From Camarhynchus parvulus (taxonomy: Eukaryota > Chordata > Aves > Passeriformes > Thraupidae): a DNA stretch of 64,000 nucleotides. Positions 26,501 to 39,200 of this stretch are shown piece after piece; within the stretch, counting starts at the first letter, position 1; each line of letters opens with the position of its first letter. Below the pieces are notes generated by a model. That model was not told where the DNA came from. It saw nothing but the letters and a program-made list of their open reading frames with translations, and did no database searches. The stretch lies in assembly GCF_901933205.1 (NCBI RefSeq), contig NC_044601.1:45171376-45235375 (forward strand), read 5' to 3'. The translations under genes were made by a program, and so were the position numbers.

Positions 26501-29500
26501 CACAGGACACCACAAAATTCTGGGATCAAGATGAGCTGCCACAGGTAGTGATGGGCTTGGGGGGCATGCTGGGGGAAGATGCAGCTGAGGGGAAAGTTGC
26601 CCCTGTGACCAGCTTTAAGCACTGCAGTTCTCTGTTTGGTCCTTAGCAAAGTGGAAAGACCATGCAGTTCTTTTCTCAGTCTATTTTTTCTTACAAATAG
26701 TCCATGGATAAATGAGGCTGGGAAACAGGCACCCAGCAGAGATCATAAATAAATACTTTGTCCTGAAACTCTGAATTTGTGATCTTTTTTGGAAAAGGGC
26801 AACAGGATATTGCATTTTTGTTCTTCAAGTGCTCTGCCAGAGTACCACAATGCACACAAACACTGCACAATCCTGCTGTAATTTCTGTGTCATAGATAAC
26901 AGCCCAACTGCAGACTTCACTGTTTCAACACCCTTTTGGTGCTCAGCAAATCCTGCAAGACTTATTACATCTTACAGGAACATCAAGCAAAGTAAGACTG
27001 GGGTAAAATTGTCTTGAAATGGTCTGAAATTAAATGGATTTAAATTTTCTCTCTCCGGTTGGAAGGGAACTCTTGGAACAGTACACTTCTTAGTGTCTTG
27101 AAAATTTTCTGTCTCTGTTTTTTCCTCCATAAAATGGGTATAATGATACATACTTCCCTTGGTAAATGCTGTGGAATCAACACATGAAAATGCCATGTGG
27201 AACTTGGGTGTTTTTATTGGTAGTATTACTTCTGTTGTTTGTGCATTTGCTCTGAAACTACAGTTACTGTGCAAGGACATCGACCAAAAAACCTTACTAC
27301 AAAAATACAAATGTGTGAATAAACATCATAAAAAAAATTCACACACTCTCAGTTAAGCAAAATACCTCACAGAATTAGGTCAGACTCTTCAGACAACACT
27401 TGCAAAATTCAGGCCCCAATTTTTATTAGTTCACCCTTTAAACAAAACTCAGTTTTGATTTCAAATTTTTTTCAGCAATGCTGTGAAAGAAGCCAAAACA
27501 CCTTCCCAGGGATTATGTCAAGCAGTAGTTTTGAACAGGTTTGGGGCAATATTCAATGAACTGTAACTAATCATTTTCATCTTATCACCTACAGAGTCAT
27601 TGCATTGGAATGATGTTTGGCTAATTTTCCAAAGGACACGTTTACTATGGATTGTTCTACATCGCTGTCAGGAATGACAGTGAGCCAAAACATACTCTGC
27701 CAAGGGAAGTGTTTGGTTGATGAAATTATAAATAAGTCATCAAACAAAAGTCTGTTAAAATGAATCATCATTAAATGTTTCTCTAAATACAGTGTTTAAT
27801 ATCAAACTCCAAAATAGGAACTGCAAGACTGTCTTTCCCTACCTCATTCACAGATCTCCTCTTTGAACACATAATGAGAATATTAAGTTAGTTAATTTAA
27901 GCTATATGTGCATGCAAGCACATGCAGAGAAGCAAAGACTGTGATATGTTTTACATAAAGCAGGCCATTGTGCACTGATTATAATGTGTAAAGAGGAAAT
28001 ATGTTTATACCACAATCTATTCTAAACTCAAATAGGCAGCAGTACACTGTGTTTATAAATACAAATGCAAAACCTATGTTAAGATAATGTTAAGGGTCTG
28101 GATTCTAACCACAAACCCCAGGAAATTCAGAGCAAACCTTGAAAGTTTGGGTCTGATTCTGATTTCCATGTAACCCCAGTATCTTTAGCAAAGTTTGTAC
28201 AGGAGAAAACAAAAATTTCAGTCTGAGGTTCTGTAAGTATGGCAGGGCTTATGCAAAGTATTATCATATTAAAGACTGAAGGCTAGGAACAAGAAAACAA
28301 CATAGGTAGCTGTGACAGTGTTCCCCAGGGCTTCTCTTAGTCTAATGAAGTGTGTATACACATATGTGGGTGTGTGCAAGGAGGGAAGGATAGAAATGTG
28401 CAGTTTTGACAAGTGCATCCTCAAAACTCTCTTTTATTGTTCAAGACACATATAGATATTACAGAAAGCTTGAAACAAGCTGAATATTATCATATGCATA
28501 ATTTACAGCATTACATTACCACATTTTAAGGGGACTATAACAAAGGAGCACAGCCGGGGATGTCCCCATTGAGACACACAACTGAAATATTAATCAAGAG
28601 ACTTCAGTGAGGAAGGAAATTACCTAAGTGTGTGCAGTCCTGTGTGGTGTTCTATTGCACAGCCATGACAATAAAAGAAAATCTGATAAAGGCAGGATCA
28701 AGGTTGGATCATTCCAGGTAGATAAGGAAGGGACATGGCAATGAAGAACAGTTGATCTGGTGGTAACCTCTAACAAATGGAGCAGATGTTGGCTCTCCTC
28801 TATCAGCAGAAGTGAACTAACATTCCAGATGGTAATGCTGAGACATCAAGGATCTCCTGTTGTAACAGCATATTTCATGTTTTACCTTTCTGCAGCTTCC
28901 CATATATACAAATTTCGATATATACATCCTTTAGTAAAAATGGCTTTGAATATCTTATTTTCCCTAGCAATAAGGCTGGTGCTCTGATAAATATAGCAAA
29001 GCCTTCCCTGAAACATAATCTTCTATGAGTGAATTCTAGACAACAAATTGTGGAGCTCACGGACATCACTAGAGCAATGCACTTATTTAGAGGGACCTGA
29101 TAGGTGGTTAAAAAAATCTCACCGTGTTACAGTGTGCTCACCCAAGACTTGGGCCAAACTTGGAAGTCACAATGAAGTTCCTGAAAGAGCCTTGAGAGGA
29201 TTATTAGGTGGAATTTAGGCGCTAAAATGAGCAAGCCACAAAAGCATATCCAACTGCTTTGCTCTTAACCAGCTGTAGATATCCATAAATGGAGCAGCCA
29301 TGTAGCACAGACCCTGTAAACTCTGCTCAAATGGTGCCAAAACCCTCCACTTTCAATGGCCTTATTCTGCCTAAACGCAAAAGTTGACCTCCACCTTTCC
29401 TATAATAGCTGATGATGAACCTCCTGAGGAAGAAGAGATAGAGGCTGCACGGTGTCCTTGGCCTGAGGCAGTCCCCACCCATGTCCTGCACACATCCAGT

Positions 29501-32190
29501 GCTCTCCTACCAACTGCCCCAGAGACTCACAGCCATTCCTTGGATTGGAGCTTCCCTGTGGGCTGGAAGGCTAACAGCACCATCAGAGAGGAACAGGACA
29601 GTGCCCACATCCATGTCTTATCAGTAACATTGGCAAAACTGACTCCCAGGTCAAACACAGGAAGGACCAGATGGCACGATCTGACTAAGCTGGAAACAGA
29701 TATGCAAACCTCCACTGACAGTCCCAGAGAGAAAAACTGACAGTCTTCAGAAAAAGGCTATCCATCTCACTTCAACCAAAAGAAAAGGAAGTCCAACGCA
29801 CAGAGTCCGTGAAAGTGAGGAAAGGAAGTATGCTAAAATAATGCTAGATGCTAGTACAGTCACAAAACACATCAAGAATGGAATATACCTAGAGGAAACA
29901 TTTCAGTGATGGTTCAGTTTGCTTAGATGTATACCGTTTTCAAAGGAAGTACAAAAGGGGACCATGTTAATGAGTTTCTGTTCCCAGTTAATGAAAATTA
30001 TACTTCTGATGTTTCTCCTGGTTTTCCATACTATTCGTCAAATTATTTTTAATGAGACACCGCTTCTGCTGCAAGTACATTGATCATCTTTCCATGAACA
30101 TTGACACAATGCAATCAAGGATCATTGCTTTACTAGCTAGTCCTAAAGCTCATTAATGTAAAAAGCCTGAAAAAATGTGTGTGTGTGTTGTTTGCCGTTA
30201 ATTCACTGTTTATTTAAACCAGTACTTTCTTTCAGATTAGCTTATTCATGACCTCTGTGTCATAAATAAAACAGTAAGCACTTTTAAAAAGCTCTAAAAG
30301 TTGTCTTAATGTGTAGGGAGATGAAAATATTCTGACTGTAGTCCCAGTTGATATATTCTATTGAAAACCAGGTATCAACTCAACTAAAGGAGTCTTCCAC
30401 GGGCAAAAAAGATTGAGAGAAAACTCAGGATCAGTCCATTGTTCCTACTCCAAGGGCAACAAAGAAAATTCCAGGAAACTTGTTCTTTATTAAAAAGCCA
30501 TAAAGAAACATACTGTACAAATAAGTGTGCCAGATGAGAGCACTTCTATATATGGCTGGATCTAGAAGACAAATTCAGAGATAAATCCTGCCTCCAGCTA
30601 AAAACACCAACACAGACCATCACAAAAGCAAAGGGAAGATCTCCAGTAAATTATATCGCCTTCACCAGCCAACTTGAGACACTAACACGAATTTGAACCT
30701 CAGTGAGACAGAAATCATCCCAAAGGAATAATATTCTTGCCTTCCTGCGAGAACAACATATTGGTGCATACTTCAACTGTTGTTAAAGTGTTGTGGGGGA
30801 TCCATATAGAATTTCTGTTGCATTTAGATGGAGTTGTCTCCTAAAGTGTGTACTCAAGTATTGCATTTTTGTAATATTGTCTTTCTACAAAGGATGTGGA
30901 ACCAAACCCAAGGAATTCTTTATCTCTTTCAATTCTTGATCCTCTTGAAAAAGGTCTTGACGTTCATTACAAATTTTTATTTCTCTTAACATCTTTATCT
31001 GACAAAGATTAGATAGACAGGGTTAGGCTGAGTAGGTGGGTTCAAGCCAGAGATGAGCAAGTCAGACATTCTGCTGGAGACTGCAAACTTCATCACAATG
31101 CTCATTATCCTGTGCTGAAAGGAGCCCTCCAGGCCACAGTCCACAAGTTATGGAGATGGCTGCCTATCATGTTGGTCGTGGTTTTCAGGCTTTATTCCAT
31201 TTGTTGCCATGCTGATATAAATCTTGAATAACTCCATTACAGGTTGGTGTATTAGTGAGACAGCCTAGATTTGCATCTCTGGAAAGTGAGCTCGGCTCCT
31301 ATTCCATGGGCCCTTACTTGTTAGAGAGGGAGAGAGCATGTTCAGACTCCTCATTTATTTACTGTCTGCTCCTGATAAAAAAGTAGTAACTAGTCAACTA
31401 CACATAGAAAAAGCAAGATTACTTAAAATAATTAATAAAATTATTTACATAAGAAATGGTTAGACCCAAAAATCATACTCAAAACTTCTGAGAAGAAAAG
31501 TATTTATTAAGAGTTTGGAGGTTTTGATGAATTTTTTTTAGTATTACAGCCACATAACAAGACATCTAAATCCTTATAACTCTATATTTTTTGATTTGCT
31601 TCATAGTAATTTTTTAAAGCATGTCCCACAAACTATTTGTAGATAATTAAGGGTTTTTGTATCCATAATTTGATGGTAAAACTTCTTTGGAGTTTCTGTG
31701 CAATATCCTAGACTGCTTTTCTGAGGAGAAATACTATGGATTTTATTTGTTAATAATGCACCTGGTGATTTATCACTAAGTGATTTATAGCTCATAATAC
31801 ATCTTTGTTGCAAGTATCAGGCATTTCAGAATACATGAATGCAATCAAGGCAGTTTATGCACCAAAGAACATAGAGCTGCCATGGTGTTAAAATCCTAGT
31901 TTAGGTTCAAGATAAGCTCATGTTGGTCAAATTGGGTAAAAAAACAGAAATTAACAGATGAATCTCACTGGAATCACCAAGACAGAGGAACAACATGGAA
32001 CTGAGACAAGACTGAAGGAAGATTAGGTGCATTTTAAAAAGAGGGACGAGTACAGGGCCTTGTCTCTTCCTGAAACCAAAAATAATCCACAACAGATACA
32101 AGTTTATCTGAATCTTGAACTAGACTAAAGGAAAGAAAACAAGAGGGGGAAAAGACTACATAACCATATGGATAAATCTGAACTATACGT
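23593..32190. other. AT-rich non-coding stretch, no gene recognised
   Basis: Unique AT-rich DNA. A 118-codon plus-strand frame at 29,384-29,740 begins with an acidic stretch (DDEPPEEEEIEAARC) but then becomes low-information Ser/Thr-rich sequence with no domain; it is not called. Around 28,140-28,180 a phrase (GTCTGATTCTGATTTCCATG) may be another old CR1-like remnant. Confidence 0.55.
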
Positions 32191-32192
32191 TT

Positions 32193-32272
32193 AGAAAGAA
32201 GGAAAGAAAGAAAAAGTAGAAAAGAAAGAAAGAAGAAGAGAATGAAAGAGAAAAAGAGAGAGAGACAGAGAT
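32193..32272. repeat. Purine-rich GAAA/AGAA simple repeat
   Basis: Imperfect GAAA/GGAA/GAGA units over about 80 bp, almost all purines on the plus strand with a few breaks. On the minus strand it gives Phe/Leu/Ser-rich artefact frames. Confidence 0.9.
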
Positions 32273-33374
32273 GTGTCCAGAGGACTTCAAATATCTCGGA
32301 GACTGAGAAAAAGAAGGTGAGTAATGTTTTTCTCCCAGGGAACAAGATAAATTTTAAAGGAATGTTTTGTCCAAGGGGACAGGAAGCATGCCTTAGGTTT
32401 TGCATAGCATTTTGCCCAGAACTTAGAGCATCTCCCACAAAGTCCTGTAGACATTTCTAAAATCTGAGAGTTTTGCTGGTTCTCTGGGCTTATCTAAACT
32501 TTGAACTTTGTTCAGGCTAATCACTAGGGCGCCACTTGTAGGTTGTGCCTCATAGGTATCGTTCCATGAGCAGCTGGTGTGCGACTATGAAACCTTTGCC
32601 CTGATACACCAAAATTCTATCACACTGAGTGACATTTTGAGAGTTCAAAATGTCATCCCCAGTCAATGATACAAGCAGCAGCTCTCAAGACACTGAGGTG
32701 CTTAAAGTAATTGTAGATGCAAAACCAGATGCCAGATGTTGTGCTTTGAATTATAATTTCATACAGAGAGTGCTCATACCAAACCACATATTATTCATAA
32801 TTTGAAATATTTTTTTACAAATTTTTGTGGTTAATTTTTTTCTGTCTTTCAAAGGAAGCCTGCAAGGCTCATTTTTACATCTGAAAATGAACCAAAAGCT
32901 TGTGAAGGAAGTCCCTGTCTTCAGGCAATATAGTGCTGTCTTCTCTCCCATTTTCCACAGTGGTTCAGCCTTTTCTCTTTGATGTGGTCTCTGGCACCTG
33001 AAAAGCAAGCAAGTTGATTTCAGCTCTTATGTGCCAGCATTTCAATACCTCCAGCCACCATCTTAGTACCTACAGCTGAAAGCTGGGGCTGTGGAGCAGG
33101 CAGAGGAGTGTGAGGGACATCCTGAATTACATTCCTGCACATCCTGACTTCCAATTCTGAAGCCAACAACACGGCAGTTAACCAGAAATCTTTACCACCA
33201 GAGTCAAATAACATCCAAAAACCTAGGATTTATGCACATGTCAGAGACTGATTGCAGCTTGTCAGACACTCCAGGCTAAGTGATTTTAGAGCAATTTCTT
33301 CAATTACCAGTCTTTTTGTTTGTGTGGACCACCATGAGGAGACACTCAGAAATCTCACGACTCCAGTAAGGACT

Positions 33375-33438
33375 TGGCAAACTATACACACTTGCATATA
33401 TATCTATATGTATATATATACATACTGGCAAACTATAC
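33375..33438. repeat. 13-bp direct repeats flanking a TA-rich tract
   Basis: TGGCAAACTATAC occurs at 33,375-33,387 and again at 33,426-33,438, on either side of a 38-bp tract rich in TATA/CATA. This could be a local duplication with microsatellite growth between the copies, or a decayed target-site duplication. Confidence 0.85.
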
Positions 33439-34766
33439 GTATGTAAGCAGGCACACACATGCACAAGAGAAAAAGGACTATAATGCCTAAAATTTCCTAC
33501 TTTATTGACTGAATTACCTTTTTCAGACTGGTTAAGCAGATGCTGTGCTGGGTGGTTAGTGATTATCATTTTTCTGCAGTGTTAGGGTACTTGACATTTT
33601 CATTCCCCAGTGACTTCAGTTAAAAACAAATAGGTCTACCTGCAGTCCACATCTGATTGCCAGATGGTCTTTTTGCCTATGAAGCTCCCATCTCCAAGTG
33701 AATTCAAATGACCTCACACATACATCTTCAAACATTGCTATCTGACCACAAAAATGTATGGAAAACGCAACATCTGTACATGTCCACATCTTAAATCCCT
33801 GTTGTTTTACAAAATATATTGCTTGTCACCCTAAAGTCTAAAGCCTGTTAATGATCTTCAGGAGGAGATGTAAATGGTAGCCTATGAATTTAGTGGTTGT
33901 TTGTTGTATTAAACAGTTTCATTTCAACCAAAGGTCAAAAGATAGAAAATTATTCATGCGAGTCCACTGAAGCAAACAAATATATCCCCATTAAGTACTT
34001 CAAATGGTCCCCAGTGCGCAGCAGTGTGTCACTGTGTGTCTCTACACTGTGTGTATTATTATGCAGCTGATGTGTCCAAACAGTTCAAATAAACTTGAGA
34101 TATTATGAAACCATCACTAAAAATTGAGAGCTGTTTTTACCTGTGTAACAAAGGTTTATTGAGCCACACAGCCTGAGGATTCAGATTGGGTCAAGGGGAT
34201 TCCTTGTGATATCAACATCCTTGTACATGTACACCCAATGAGAGGGTAAACACAGGTCCACTCAAATGACTGGATGAAAAAACAGATGGCATATCACAAA
34301 CATTTTCCAAACTGCAACAGACTTCTAGGCCAATTAAATATGGTTAGCTTTGAATAGGAGAGGAAATAGTTTTCTTTGCTGTTAAATGTCAAAAAAATAT
34401 TTCCTTGGGGCATAAAAACCTAGTTCATTTTTGGAAACTTGCTAAAATTAATCAACCCTGTGTGAACTTTTAACCAAAACAAAAACACACAAAAAAATAG
34501 AAATATATAGGGAAATATCAGAAAACGGAAGTGGGACAAAAGAGATTTTGAGTTATGTGGTGGCTTAAATTAGTATGAGTTTTTTCACAAGATGACTGAA
34601 CCAATCAGTATGGAAAAACATTTGTATTTTTTGCTTAGCAGAATATGAAGTTGAGGGTAAAAAGGGTTGTTTCATTATTACTACACTCTTTTAAGCTTAA
34701 ATACAGTCATGAAAAGCCAGGCTGAGATATTTTTTCATGATGTAGCCAGTGTGCAGCATTTACTTT

Positions 34767-34808
34767 TTTGTTGTTGTTGTTAAATTTTGTTTGTTTGTTT
34801 GTTTTTTG
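34767..34808. repeat. GTT / GTTT microsatellite
   Basis: Runs of TTG and TTTG units (minus-strand CAA and CAAA) separated by TTAAATT. Simple-sequence DNA only. Confidence 0.9.
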
Positions 34809-35489
34809 TTTACGAAGCAAACTTATATTTTGGCATCTGAAAACTGTAATTTGCCTTCTGTGAAATTCATTAAGATGACTAAGGAGAAAATTCGTTAAGG
34901 GTACCAAGGAGAACATGCCAGTTTAAATTGTTCGTCCCTTCTACTCTAGTGGGACTTAATTTTAAAAGGGAAGAAATCACAATTGAAATGCTCCAAATAG
35001 CAAACCACTCCAAAGTTCAGGCATCCCAAGTTTCCAGCACTGGTACATATTTGGCTCCTTTGAAGGGAGAGCCTTCATCACACAGCAAAGTCAATAGTGG
35101 CCATCAGGACATAAAGAAAACATTGGAGAAATTCAGTTAATCTATCCTAGTAGACGAGGTCATGACAGGACCACGTGCATAAATAGCAGAGGTATTATTT
35201 TCAGATGTAGATGTTCTAAACAGGAATGGACCAGCTGGGAAAAGGTTTCCTTCCAAGTCTCCCGAATAAATGTCAGTTTTTGGCTAGGGAGAGTGTGAGC
35301 TGGGATGTCATCCTTTCCTATCACTGTCACCTCAAGGGAAAGTGGGAGCAAACCTCACACCAAAGACACAAAGAAAATCTCTTGTAGTTTACCTGAGGGG
35401 CAGTAGTGCACAATGGCAGAGAGAAATGAGAGAAACTGTTTTTGTACTTGCGTTTGTTTTCATTCTTACTCACTTTTCTGCCCTGAAGA

Positions 35490-36290
35490 AGACATATTGA
35501 GTATTCAACCTGCAGTTTGCGGTGCGACTTTGTGATATTGAACTTAGATAGGCTCCTTCAGCCTGCACAAATGAGAACTGCCCATTTGCCCTGCCGTTTA
35601 AATCCTTGATAGTGTAGGGATTAACCACTTACTCTCTAAGTAATAAATGCAGTCAGACTAATGTCCCAGAGGGTTTTTCAGTCATTCTGTGTCATCTGAC
35701 ATTTAAAAGTGTTTGGGCTTAAATTCCCTTCATATTCTGGACTTGTAGCAGCAACCCACAACCAAAGCATTTCTGTTCCCTTGAAGTTGCTATTGCAAAC
35801 ACTTTTTGCACCGCTTGTCAGATGTGAAAAGAGGATGATATAATTGAGCCTGCTTTAAAAAAAAATCAAACTGACATAATATTGCTAGTAAGTTGACAGC
35901 TTTATGTAAAGCCTTACCCTGAAAACCCAAGCTGATCACACTGTTGAAGACAAGCAAAGGTTAGGGAGAAGGTTTAGGCTCTAGGACTCCTAGACTCAGC
36001 CTTTCAGAGGTTCGGTCATATTTAGCTTGCCCTTTGACATGACCCAGGCTTAAACAATAGCTTTGTGGGTATGCTAAATGGCCACATCTTGCCAGTTGCT
36101 GCCAAATTAATGAGCCCATGTCATTTTTAGTTTACAGTTCAGTCATAAAGCAGCCAAGTGGAAAATGAGGCAGGGACCGTTAAGGAGTGTCACGCAAATT
36201 TTCAAAGGGTATAGTCCCTAATTCCTCACTGCCCCTTTCAGAAGTCTCTAATCATTGTTCACTTTCCTCCCCTTGATTTCTTCAGATCCT
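35490..36290. promoter_or_regulatory. Candidate conserved non-coding element (enhancer-like)
   Basis: About 800 bp of unique, non-repetitive sequence of mixed composition with no long frame, no simple repeat and a dense set of plausible transcription-factor motifs: AAATTAATGAG near 36,104 (homeodomain), a TGACATGACC half-site near 36,036, TAAACAATAG near 36,053 (SOX/FOX-like) and a CACTTTTTGCACCG stretch near 35,800. This is inference from composition and motifs only; the test is alignment to other amniotes. Confidence 0.3.
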
Positions 36291-39200
36291 CTAAAGATCC
36301 CCCTCACTGGGCAAAAGAGACTGGTCAAAGAAACTAGGTACTGGTGACTCCATGCAGAAGGGTTGAGGAGGAGTAAAATACAACCTGCACTCACGATTTG
36401 CACAAAAATTTAAGCAATCTGAGTGGTCACCTGAATTCCCCAGCTCCCACCGGGGGTATACATGCATGAGAGTTGCATAGCTATGCAGGGCATAAGTGTC
36501 TAATAGCTTGAAGGGACAGAAGCAAAAGGAAGCTTCCACGTTAAAAGGGATTGTTTTAAATGGAATCCTGTCCAAAAAAATGCTTGGAGAAAGAAAAAAA
36601 CCATAATTTTCTAGTGTCTTACATTATTTACAGGCAGGAGAACTTAAATCAATGAAACCTAGCATCCCATCTGCTCTTCTAGAACTCTTTTCTTCATCTG
36701 CATCTTAATCAAAAACCCCAGACTCAGTTCAGAGTTGCAAAGCTTTCTGCTTCAATCCTACAAGGATGCATATGTTGTACAGGTGGTTTTACACACCTTC
36801 AACCTGAAACCACAGAAATCTTGTCAGCTTTCTAGTGTGACTTATGAATTTTGAGCAGCTCTTCCCTGTCTCATTCAGCTCCCACCTGTGGTTTACCTCC
36901 TTGTGACAGCTGTAACTGGCATATTTCCTCATTCTAAATCCATCTTCTTCTGTATCTTCTGTCCCTGTTTCTCACCAGCTGTGGACCTCATTCTTCTATT
37001 CCACAGCCTGGGCTTTTACCTTGGAAACATCTCAGCTTCCCAAAGCTCAACTGTTGGATTTTCTTATGTGTGACATCGCCTGGATGCACAGGATTCGCTC
37101 CTTTGCAATTGTCAGGGATCAACGTTCACATTATCCCTAGGCAGCCTCCATGGTTCCCTATTCAACTCAAATTTGTCCTTGTTGTTTTTAAATCCTGCCT
37201 CAGACATGCCTCAGGCTCTCTCATACAATTTGTCTCCCTCTGTTCCTCTTCTTGCTCTTCCTGATTGTCTAGCACTTGGTTTCCTGTGTCCCTCCAGGAG
37301 CTATGTGTATTCCTTGAAATTTTTACTAGGACTATTCAATTGAACAAAAAATTGTTGTTTCATGCTCCATTCACACCCTTTTGGCTCAGGCATAGAGGGT
37401 GAATTTGCTAGCAGGAGTATTTGCAGACGCAGCAAATTTGAAGAATATAGGTCAGAATATTCTTGGAATATGAATACAAGTATTTGCAAAGAAAGTCAGT
37501 TCTAGGAGGTAAGTTCTTCCAATTGGGAAGCAGAGCAATTGTCACATGACCTCTGTGCCCATCCAAAATTTGAAACACATTTCGCATTTTAAAGACAGAA
37601 TTTTCTCACGGAACCTCTTGCAAACCATTTACAGACCCTTGGTTAGATTGTGGTGCTGCACCACATGCCCTAAATAGAGAGCAGTTCAAGGCCACACAGG
37701 AAGAGCCAAAGAGATTGAGCCTGTCTAAGAAATAATTCTTCCCCAGGGTTGCTCCCCTCTGTGTGTGGAGGTGAACAGTTGATATTAGCTGGTAGGAGCC
37801 AAAATATTTAGAAATACAGAAATCAGTCCTCAGAATACCCCTAGTTGTCTTGGGGTACATTTCAGGTCATCCTTCTCTCAACTCAAGCAATCTTGTCCCA
37901 AAAGCAGGTACGGGCCTGTTCTCCCGCTCCAGCCAGAAACCTATTCCAGCACCACACCCATCTTAATTTAAGGAAACCTCTTCCAGTTCCCGGCCTGGCC
38001 TTGTTCCTAGCTGTTTCAGACACCCATGCATTTCTGATAAGAGCACAATTAAGCTGTCATTATGCTATTTTTTCCTTCTTAAATACCAGCCTTTGTGGTT
38101 GTTTAAGTAGCATGCAAAGCCTGTCTCAAACTGTGTCATTGGACTAAATGCTGTTGAGCAATTTTAGTTTTCTCTTGTAAGATCAGCTCTTGTTTCCCTA
38201 AACGTGTTCCAGGTCAGCCCTTCTTGGTCTCTGTTCCTATTTGAATCCTTCTTTCTGAAACATGGGTGCTCAGATAGGCACATTTCATTTCAAGGGTCTC
38301 ATAGGTATCTGAGAGATTAGCATCAGTCCCTTTTTATCTAGTGAAAATGCCTCTTTTGGCATATACTGTAACCACACTTGACTTATTGATTGTTATATCA
38401 TGACCACATCTATTTTGTATTCCTGTTATTTTCAAACAAAAATCTTAATTTTTATAGCAAAATCCATGCTACCTAGAAATAAATGCATGATCATAAAATT
38501 TGTACTAATGACTGTTATCCTATTTCTATCACTTTAAACCCAATGTAATTCAGGTGTTCATGTTATAAATTCTGGCTTACTGGCATACTCTCTCCTTTTG
38601 TGGTGATAACAAATGTCATCAAAATATTTCTATGAAGTCACTTTCTCTACCATTAATCAAATCCTTAAAAAATTTTAGCTCTAGATTAATCTTTTAAAAG
38701 TTCTTTCAGTAACCCTTAGCTAATGAGATGATCCTTTATTTGTCCTGTTGATCCTCCACAAGTTCCAATATCTTCTTTACATGAATGTTAATTTCTTCAG
38801 TGAGACCATATGAAATGTTTTACCGAAGCTAAGAGAGATCATTCTTATTTCCTTTTTTAACAACGTAGTTAACAAGGAAAAAGTCATTATTTTAGTCTTG
38901 TTTGTTTCACCTTTTTCTAACTCAAATCTTATTTTTCACTGACTTTCATGTGTGTGACTATTGTCTTAGAACTGGCATACTGCAGAGGTCAGATTAAAAG
39001 GCCTAGTTTTCCAGCTTGCCACTTTCCTATTTCCTAAAACAATATGTACAACATTTGCTGTCCTCTAAAGAAATGCTACCAGATTTTATTTAACTCAATT
39101 ATTCAGGCTCCCATCACCACAAATTACAGTCTCATCTTTCAGTTCATTAAGGACTCGGGAAAAAGTTATCCCTTCCCAAACACATTGTGCTCTCTATATC

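Larger units (their letters stand above)
32273..35489. other. AT-rich non-coding stretch with small simple repeats
   Basis: Holds a TA/CATA-rich tract near 33,393-33,425 flanked by a 13-bp direct repeat, and a GTT/GTTT microsatellite at about 34,767-34,808. No exon or RNA gene recognised. Confidence 0.6.

Noticed and set aside
29384..29740. 118-codon frame with an acidic DDEPPEEEEIEAARC start
   Set aside because: Acidic run is a short GAAGAAGAG-type patch; the remainder is low-information and no family is recognised.
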